The position numbers and the translations under genes were made by a program. Source: UBA10427 sp003500135 (GTDB lineage: Bacteria > Bacteroidota > Bacteroidia > Cytophagales > Cyclobacteriaceae). From it: a DNA stretch of 22,426 nucleotides. The stretch is taken from positions 1 to 22,426 of the forward strand of contig CAWZYQ010000057.1 in the NCBI GenBank assembly GCA_963966275.1, given 5' to 3'. This document shows, piece after piece, positions 17,039-22,426 of the stretch (position 1 is the stretch's first letter; every line of letters starts with the position of its first letter). The notes below the pieces were generated by a model. That model did not search any database. It saw only the letters and a list, made by a program, of their open reading frames with translations, and had not been told where the DNA came from.

Positions 17039-17578
17039 TCAGAGGTAATAGCGTAAACTAGTTTTGCCGTAATTAAGGGTGTTTTCGTCCAAAGCGATTT
17101 CACCTACGTAGTCTCCCGGAAATTTGACATAGTTGCTGGCTTGCGTAGTACCCGCCTCTGACGTAAAAAACCCAATTAAAGCATATTGCTTGATCACGCG
17201 AAACCAGGCCCACTCATCATCTTTATCAAAAGCTTTTCGGTCACCTTCCTTGACCATTTCCTCCAGGGGTTGTTTTTGGTTGAAAAACATTTGGAATCCT
17301 TCGTGTATGAGTTGCTGTTGTTCTTTCGTCATGCAATGTGTACATATTTCATCCAAAAAATACTGCGTACCCACATCGCTTGCTGAAGGAGTATCGGTCC
17401 CGGGGATCATAACATCCAGTATCTGCAGCAGTGTATTCCATTCATTTTCATCAAAAAACTGAAGTTCTTCTTTTTCACGGTTGGCTTTACCACAACTGGC
17501 AAAGGCGCTAAGCAAGGTAGGAAACATAGCATGGGCAGTGATCAATCCCATCGATTGAATTACTTTTCTGCGGTTCAT
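17039..17578 (-). CDS. Gluconate 2-dehydrogenase subunit 3 family protein (Tat lipoprotein)
   Basis: Small partner subunit of GMC dehydrogenases, thought to carry the complex through the Tat pathway and hold it at the membrane. The N-terminus NRRKVI (2-7) is a twin-arginine motif followed by a hydrophobic stretch and a lipobox-like FASC, giving Cys29 as probable lipid anchor. The remaining 150 residues match the subunit 3 pattern: WNTLLQILDVMIPGTDTPSA (47-66) and a helical C-terminal half ending in an aromatic-rich tail. At 179 residues it has the usual length. It is 3 bases upstream of the oxidoreductase gene, and both must be cotranscribed. Confidence 0.9.
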   Translation of the reverse strand: MNRRKVIQSMGLITAHAMFPTLLSAFASCGKANREKEELQFFDENEWNTLLQILDVMIPGTDTPSASDVGTQYFLDEICTHCMTKEQQQLIHEGFQMFFNQKQPLEEMVKEGDRKAFDKDDEWAWFRVIKQYALIGFFTSEAGTTQASNYVKFPGDYVGEIALDENTLNYGKTSLRYYL

Positions 17579-17885
17579 AATCTGAGGTTATGGTTTTAGT
17601 TTAAAACACCAAAAATTAAGGGATAATTCCGAAACCTGGTAGGAATTCAAACTTATGCCATCCTATTATTGATCATAAGTTAATATTGCCGTCACAACTT
17701 AGACACCTGTACTTTGTATTTTGCAGCTCCTTACCATCATAAATTCTCTTCACAGATTTACCAAGTTTATGTGAGCCTTGTCATACGGATAGGGTTTTTT
17801 TGTAAAATCAATCAAAAATTTGCGGTCCTACTGACATAATGTTGTCGCGAATGATGCTTATATTTACTATCACCTGAGAAACTTA
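17579..17885. other. Divergent intergenic region before the gluconate dehydrogenase-like pair and the YoaP-like gene
   Basis: This 307-base region has no gene. On the plus strand TACTTTG (17710-17716) and TATTTTG (17717-17723) resemble the -7 element of Bacteroidota promoters, with TTG (17686-17688) 21 bases before the first; TATATTTA at 17859-17866 is another partial match close to the YoaP-like start. None is fully convincing. Confidence 0.4.
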
Positions 17886-18665
17886 ATGGAAATGGAACCA
17901 TTCATCACTCTGAACAAAATCAATATAGACGACGAACATATCTGTTGTGCCTTTTCCGATAAGAAATGTAAAGAAAGTTACGAATTGAAAAAGGATTGGC
18001 TCAAACGCGAATTTGATAACGGATACGTGTTCCGCCGGCTCGATGCCCGCGCTAAAGTTTTCATCGAATATGGACCTGCCGAAAAAGGATGGGTACCCGT
18101 TGTTGCTCCGAATTACCTGTTGATTAACTGCTTTTGGGTATCGGGAAAATACAAAGGCCATGGATACGGAAAAGAACTCCTCAAATATGCCATCGATGAT
18201 GCCCGGTCACAGGGAAAAGACGGCCTGGTGACTGTAGTCGGCACCAAAAAGTTTCATTTTATGAGTGATACCAAATGGTTGCTGCGCCAGGGATTTGAAG
18301 AAACAGGTCGCACTCCTGATGGCTTTAGTCTTTTGGTATATAAACTCCGTGAAAATGGAGTCACACCTTCCTTTGCCGAAAGTGTTAGAAACCCTAAACT
18401 GCCCGCTAAAAATGGCCTCCTCGTTTATTTCTCCAACCGTTGTCCGTATTCGGGGTTTCACGTTCGCAATTCTTTGAGTGAAACTGCCAAAAAACGTGAT
18501 CTGTCATTGGAAGTGATCAAACTCGAAACCATGGAACAGGCGCAGAATGCCCCCACTCCTGCAACTATTTTCAGTTTGTACTTAGATGGGCAGTTTGTCA
18601 CCACCGACATCAGCGTTTGTATGGATAGCCGGTTTGATAAGATTGTTGAAAAGGTGGTCCAATAA
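17886..18665 (+). CDS. GNAT acetyltransferase with C-terminal YoaP-like domain
   Basis: Two-domain cytoplasmic protein like Bacillus subtilis YoaP. The N-terminal part (to about 155) is a GNAT fold with the acetyl-CoA loop KYKGHGYGKELL (88-99), then a strand and helix ending in GFEETGRT. The C-terminal part (about 175-259) resembles the YoaP domain: LLVYFSNRCPYSGF (178-191), where a lone cysteine sits at the place of a thioredoxin CxxC, so redox activity is unlikely or single-cysteine. The acetyl acceptor is unknown. The gene stands alone, followed by a hairpin terminator shared with the convergent lipoprotein gene. Domain naming is from memory. Confidence 0.85.
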   Translation: MEMEPFITLNKINIDDEHICCAFSDKKCKESYELKKDWLKREFDNGYVFRRLDARAKVFIEYGPAEKGWVPVVAPNYLLINCFWVSGKYKGHGYGKELLKYAIDDARSQGKDGLVTVVGTKKFHFMSDTKWLLRQGFEETGRTPDGFSLLVYKLRENGVTPSFAESVRNPKLPAKNGLLVYFSNRCPYSGFHVRNSLSETAKKRDLSLEVIKLETMEQAQNAPTPATIFSLYLDGQFVTTDISVCMDSRFDKIVEKVVQ

Positions 18666-18743
18666 AATGGGCTTGCATATACAAAGCCTACTCTACTGTA
18701 TCTTTTTCGAGTTTGTAAAACTTGGGATACTAAAAACAATGAA

Positions 18744-18772
18744 AAAGAGCTGCGAAAAATACGCAGCTCTTT
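18744..18772. terminator. Bidirectional terminator between YoaP-like and PCMD genes
   Basis: AAAGAGCTGCG (18744-18754) and CGCAGCTCTTT (18762-18772) are perfect 11-bp arms with a 7-base loop. A-rich and T-rich flanks make it work on both strands. It begins 78 bases after the YoaP-like stop and ends 5 bases from the PCMD gene stop. Confidence 0.88.
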
Positions 18773-18777
18773 GAATT

Positions 18778-19851
18778 TTATTCATAGACCAAATCAAAAT
18801 TATTCACCCAAAGTTCGCTGCCAATGGCGCCGGTAAAGAAATCGCCGAGAGCGCTTGATGAAAACACCACGACAATATGAGTGGGTACATCATCGGGATT
18901 GCCCCATGACTCACCCTCCTCAGGTCGGACATCTGCGTATTCAAATTCCGGATCGGATGCGGTTAGTTCACCATATTTGATCTCTACTTCCAGGTTGGTC
19001 CAGTCCGTTACTTCTGTGCCGTCCCGAAACCATCCGGTACCGATTCTCTGGATCTGATCTCCCTCGCGTTTTTGAAGAAGCACATATATATCGCATTCAT
19101 CTCCACCCGGCAGTGGATTACCATCAGCATCTTCATATGAAGCGCCAGGCAAATAACGATAATCAATCCTGAATGCTGAGGGTCGGCCACTGAATGGTGT
19201 TCCAAAATCAATATTAGACCTTGGATTCGAAGGACTTGGGAACTCATCGGTAAACTTACCTGTAAACAGCGTAGCTGCTGCCATGCGCACAATTAAAGGC
19301 GCCGCTACACTGGTCATTTTAGCCGCAAAATCACCACCCCCCAGATCTTCCGGAACGGTATTGGCATCGCCGGCAATGGCTACGCCACGATTTGCAGTGC
19401 CCCAAACGGTATTATCCGCGCTTTCGCCGGGCTGCATGTAATCGCTTACCGAATACCATTGATCAAAATTTGAGTTGGGCAATTGCGGATTGGGCAATGC
19501 CGGGATAACGTTGACTGCCCATTCGGCAATACTGCCATCCTCCGCGGTTACCCGGTAGATGACCGTTTCAGAAAAATCCTGTACCTCTCCCACGCCCGGC
19601 TCCACCTTAGCGAGGTTTGATATCTCAATTGTTGAGGGCGCTAACTGGGTCAGATCAACCCCTTCCCCCATGGGTATGGTTATCGTGCCCTCATCTTTAT
19701 TAATGGTTGAGGTTCCTGCCTGTCCGGGTATCTCGAAGGCCTTTATTTCATTAAATGAGGATAAACCAAATTTATCTTCTTGAATGCAACCCTGAAGTAA
19801 AATGGTTCCTGAAATGAGTATGATCAAATATATTGTAATTCTTAGTTTCAT
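18778..19851 (-). CDS. PCMD domain lipoprotein
   Basis: Surface or periplasmic lipoprotein of unknown function with a putative carbohydrate-metabolism domain. The signal ends in LLQGC, so Cys22 is the lipid anchor. Residues 30-115 form an Ig-like unit (a DUF5018-like strand pattern: TITIPMGEG, VIYRVTAEDGS). The PCMD domain starts at about 123 with PQLPNSNFDQWYSV and has VWGTANRGVA and AAKMTSV, ending in ELWVNNFDLVYE. This order is typical of Bacteroidota PCMD proteins, many in polysaccharide or adhesion loci. The outer-membrane barrel gene is 12 bases upstream on the same strand, so the two are probably one transcript. No enzyme site is recognised. Confidence 0.87.
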   Translation of the reverse strand: MKLRITIYLIILISGTILLQGCIQEDKFGLSSFNEIKAFEIPGQAGTSTINKDEGTITIPMGEGVDLTQLAPSTIEISNLAKVEPGVGEVQDFSETVIYRVTAEDGSIAEWAVNVIPALPNPQLPNSNFDQWYSVSDYMQPGESADNTVWGTANRGVAIAGDANTVPEDLGGGDFAAKMTSVAAPLIVRMAAATLFTGKFTDEFPSPSNPRSNIDFGTPFSGRPSAFRIDYRYLPGASYEDADGNPLPGGDECDIYVLLQKREGDQIQRIGTGWFRDGTEVTDWTNLEVEIKYGELTASDPEFEYADVRPEEGESWGNPDDVPTHIVVVFSSSALGDFFTGAIGSELWVNNFDLVYE

Positions 19852-19863
19852 GATCTTTGTGGT

Positions 19864-20616
19864 TTAAAAGTAATACGCAATTCCCAGATCCAAACGTAAC
19901 AAATTGATTTGAAGGTCAATTCCGGATTCTACAATCCTTGTTCTGTTATCCCTATCATTGTTTACAATTTGTTCTTCAAAACGAGTAGTAAGACCGGCCA
20001 AACCGACCGTAACTTCAAATGCAAAATTGCGATCAAAAAAGAGTAACACTCCAGGGCTTACACCTAAGCCGGCTTCAAAAAAATCGGTCTGTATTTTGTC
20101 AACGTCATTTGCGAGAAAATTGCGTTGTAAGCTTTCGCCATATGTCAAATTTAGTTCGGTGAGCACAATAATTTGAAATTGTCCTTTACCGAGCGGCACG
20201 AAAGTTCGAAGGGTCGGGACAATTGCCACGCCCTCCTCCACACGCTTGGTAGTTATCTGGCCTTCGTCTTCATCCTCGAAAGTAACATCTTCGCGCTGCC
20301 TGCCGTAGCCAAATCCGACGCCAAGGGTCATGTTGTCCCTTATAGCATAACCGGCGCTTCCCCTGATCCGGTAGTTCAAACGGTCCTGATCGATCACATA
20401 TCGAAGGAGTTGGTCTTCGTTTTCCGCCTCTCTTTGATCCAGAGAAAAGGTTAAAGAACCAAAATAACGGCCTTTGGTAACCCGAAAATCGTTGGGCTCA
20501 TCTGTCTCCTGACCCACGCTTTCAAAATTTACAACCGAAAGTAGGAGAAAGAGTACTACAAGTCTCGTCGCGCATGAGCACGAAACCTTTCTTTTCAATT
20601 TTTTAATGTTTTTCAT
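19864..20616 (-). CDS. Outer-membrane beta-barrel protein
   Basis: Small barrel porin-like protein. A signal peptide of about 36 residues ends in SVGQ. The rest alternates polar and hydrophobic residues in about eight strands (YFGSLTFSLDQR, LTLGVGFGYGRQ, FQIIVLTELNLTYG, FAFEVTVGLAGL, LDLGIAYYF), and the C-terminal phenylalanine is the assembly signal of barrel proteins. Loops are rich in acidic residues (FEDEDEGQ). It leads a two-gene operon with the PCMD lipoprotein, which could sit on or in it. I know no specific family; it may belong to general outer-membrane beta-barrel groups. Confidence 0.8.
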   Translation of the reverse strand: MKNIKKLKRKVSCSCATRLVVLFLLLSVVNFESVGQETDEPNDFRVTKGRYFGSLTFSLDQREAENEDQLLRYVIDQDRLNYRIRGSAGYAIRDNMTLGVGFGYGRQREDVTFEDEDEGQITTKRVEEGVAIVPTLRTFVPLGKGQFQIIVLTELNLTYGESLQRNFLANDVDKIQTDFFEAGLGVSPGVLLFFDRNFAFEVTVGLAGLTTRFEEQIVNNDRDNRTRIVESGIDLQINLLRLDLGIAYYF

Positions 20617-20735
20617 AATTGCATATTTACATTATTTAAGAATTGGTTTAATTAAAAAATCGTGTGTTATAGGTTTATTTTAAAACATTGGACTCATTGA
20701 ATTTAATTTTTTGGTATGATATTTTGCAAAACACA

Positions 20736-21383
20736 TTAATCCTTCATTATGACGTTTTGATTATTCAAAAATTTTCCGATCACTATCCCCACCACAAAAA
20801 CTGAATAAAAATGTCCGATCATACCTTGTAGGATCACTATTTTCTTTGAAATCTCTGTTACGGGTGTAATATCACCATACCCTATTGTTAAAAGGGTAAC
20901 AAAACTAAAATACAGGTAGTCCGGGTTTGAAACCGTCCCTTGAGGACCTTTGAAAGCCCCTTCGGAACCCATTGACACAAACAAAAGGCTAAAAACAGTG
21001 CCAAGCAGAATGAACCCGCAGAAAGCAGCTGATATCGTTTCAATGCCAAGCTTTTTTTCATACATCAAATCATAATAGATCTGATAGCTGACGAACAGAA
21101 AATAAATCCAGTAGACGATCAAAAAAGGATAGCTTGAAAAACCGGGTATCAAATAAACACAAATACTAAAGAAAGCGCCAAATGTTAAAAGCAACACCAA
21201 AGCCATCCGTTTTAGTTCGTTAGCTCGCATGAATAAGATCAAGCTCAAAATCATGTTTTGTAAGATCAATACAGTTTGGGCCAACTTAACCCATTCCTGA
21301 GAAATAAGGATATCTCCAAAAAGGACAAGCAGAAAGCTAAAAAGAAAGATTGAATATCGTATTTTGTACAATCGCTCAGCCAT
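20736..21383 (-). CDS. Ion channel family protein (K+ channel-like)
   Basis: Probable potassium channel of the inner membrane. Hydrophobic segments at about 10-28, 35-53, 60-80, 86-104, 117-137 and 184-205 give roughly six helices, and the last two flank the pore loop with the selectivity filter TIGYGD (166-171), a canonical K+ filter. No regulatory RCK domain follows; the protein ends soon after the last helix. At 215 residues it is short but complete. It begins 9 bases after the stop of the ABC_sub_bind/TolC-like gene, or one base after a stop in another frame of that gene. Confidence 0.9.
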   Translation of the reverse strand: MAERLYKIRYSIFLFSFLLVLFGDILISQEWVKLAQTVLILQNMILSLILFMRANELKRMALVLLLTFGAFFSICVYLIPGFSSYPFLIVYWIYFLFVSYQIYYDLMYEKKLGIETISAAFCGFILLGTVFSLLFVSMGSEGAFKGPQGTVSNPDYLYFSFVTLLTIGYGDITPVTEISKKIVILQGMIGHFYSVFVVGIVIGKFLNNQNVIMKD

Positions 21384-21392
21384 ATTACTTCA

Positions 21393-22426
21393 TTAGGTCT
21401 TCATTAAACTCATATTCCTTGTAGCTGAACCCAAAAAAAAAGCTGTTGAGCAAGGAATAAATATCATTGTATTATAGGCGCTTTTTGAATTGATATGACA
21501 ACCTGCTAAAGCCAGGTCAAGATTTGGAAGAACAGCCGATCGCGCCGCCTTCACATTCTGTATAGCTGGCTTAGAGATGGTTATGTCCAGGTTTTTATTA
21601 AATGCAAACCCGAGTACCCCTTCAAGTGGATACGCTGGAAAAACATCTTTCATCCTTATAGATTCGGTATTAAATTCGACTTCCAGTGGTACCCCAAACC
21701 CTGTTGAGGCAGCAAATCCTTCGTTGATATACAGATTTTCGTAACTGACGGTTTGAACCTCCACTTCCTGCAATGGAGCGCCCCCTAAGGCCTCGTCCAC
21801 CATAACTCCAAGCTTTCGGGTAAGTTGATCAAAACGGTTATCATCACTGTAAGAAGCCAGAATCCCCTGGTATACATCATTTTTTTCGTTGGAAAAAGAT
21901 GGTAATTTCTTTTCGATGGAATGGTTAGCTATTTCCTGAATATCGGCACTTGACCTTAACCCCAGATTAGTATTGAATACCGCGTCCGTTACAGGATTCA
22001 GTTTTTCCAATGAGGCACTTATATCATCGCCGATTTCAAGGACCTGGATGGATGCCTCCAGTTTGTTTTCCAATAAGGTAACTTCATTTTTCCCATCAAC
22101 GCTTTGTAATGATAAGGCTGTACCATAATCGGCAAGAATGGTTAAGTTTTCATTAGGCACCTGCTCTTTGAAATTCTTGAGTTCGGATTCCAGACCGCCC
22201 ATCATCCAGACATATGTGAAGTTTGATGTTCCTGAATTACCGTTATTATCCGGAATGCCCTGCACTTTCGGATCAAGCGCTCCTAAGCCAAAAGTAGGCA
22301 CAGGGAAATACCCTTTTTTGTAAACACCTTGAATCCTTTCTGTACTTATTAATAACATAAAGTCAGCATTTTGGATAGTTTTATTATAGTTGAAAGCCGC
22401 TTGCAACTGATCTTTATTATCATATG
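21393..22426 (-). CDS. ABC_sub_bind-TolC fusion protein, 5' cut by window, TolC part truncated
   Basis: The reading frame is open to the window end, so the N-terminus lies outside; a TTG near 22404 is not a start. Most of the visible part matches an ABC-transporter substrate-binding fold: VPTFGLGALDPKVQGI, then SNFTYVWMMG, KLPSFSNEKNDVYQGILASYS and LYINEGFAASTGFGVP. It then enters a TolC-like start (LEGVLGFAFNKNLDITIS, VKAARSAVLPNLDLALAG). Bacteroidota proteins with this order continue for some 400 residues of TolC barrel/coiled coil; here the frame stops after about 40, with an unrelated hydrophobic tail. A T9 run (21433-21441) near the end can shift into a frame that reads FGFSYKEYEFNEDLMK and stops 1 base before the channel start. 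Truncated or frameshifted pseudogene is likely. Confidence 0.72.
   Translation of the reverse strand, partial: YDNKDQLQAAFNYNKTIQNADFMLLISTERIQGVYKKGYFPVPTFGLGALDPKVQGIPDNNGNSGTSNFTYVWMMGGLESELKNFKEQVPNENLTILADYGTALSLQSVDGKNEVTLLENKLEASIQVLEIGDDISASLEKLNPVTDAVFNTNLGLRSSADIQEIANHSIEKKLPSFSNEKNDVYQGILASYSDDNRFDQLTRKLGVMVDEALGGAPLQEVEVQTVSYENLYINEGFAASTGFGVPLEVEFNTESIRMKDVFPAYPLEGVLGFAFNKNLDITISKPAIQNVKAARSAVLPNLDLALAGCHINSKSAYNTMIFIPCSTAFFLGSATRNMSLMKT

Noticed and set aside
20722..20731. TTTTGCAAAA palindrome after the channel gene
   Set aside because: Only 10 bases, AT-rich and without flanking T tract; no support as operator or terminator.

Overview
The window most likely comes from a member of the Bacteroidota, probably of the Cytophagales type. 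This rests on gene content, not on any marker gene: DUF5916 and PCMD-domain proteins, a short Hc1-type histone-like protein, SusC-like carboxypeptidase-regulatory domains, many lipoproteins, and few Shine-Dalgarno sites. I see no rRNA, tRNA, CRISPR array, insertion sequence or phage gene. It reads as ordinary chromosome with two damaged genes, one at each edge.

Left part (1-3205, + strand): the end of a KDPG aldolase gene, interrupted near the window edge, is followed almost without gaps by a complete three-part TRAP transporter (binding lipoprotein, small and large membrane subunits). This is the usual layout for uptake and breakdown of a sugar acid. A tagaturonate epimerase (8200-9453, - strand) fits the same hexuronate theme. 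The TRAP operon collides tail to tail with a DUF6671 gene whose stop codon overlaps its own.

Signalling block (3202-8047): an ECF sigma factor and an overlapping membrane anti-sigma protein (- strand) face a vWA-domain surface protein (+ strand). The anti-sigma protein and the vWA protein both carry a SusC-like carboxypeptidase-regulatory domain, and the anti-sigma protein also ends in a TonB C-terminal domain. This is the most distinctive unit of the window.

Middle (9620-15104): a same-strand group of AraC regulator, DUF5916 outer-membrane protein and GtHNL-like cupin lipoprotein (- strand); then a thioesterase/racemase pair (+ strand) and a 57-residue Hc1-like histone (- strand), separated by a shared hairpin terminator.

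Right part (15329-22426): a GMC oxidoreductase with its small Tat-type partner subunit (- strand); a GNAT-YoaP protein (+ strand); a PCMD lipoprotein with an outer-membrane barrel (- strand); and a K+-channel-like protein behind a gene that starts outside the window. That last gene reads as an ABC_sub_bind-TolC fusion, but its TolC part stops after about 40 residues, and a T9 run near its end suggests a frameshift.
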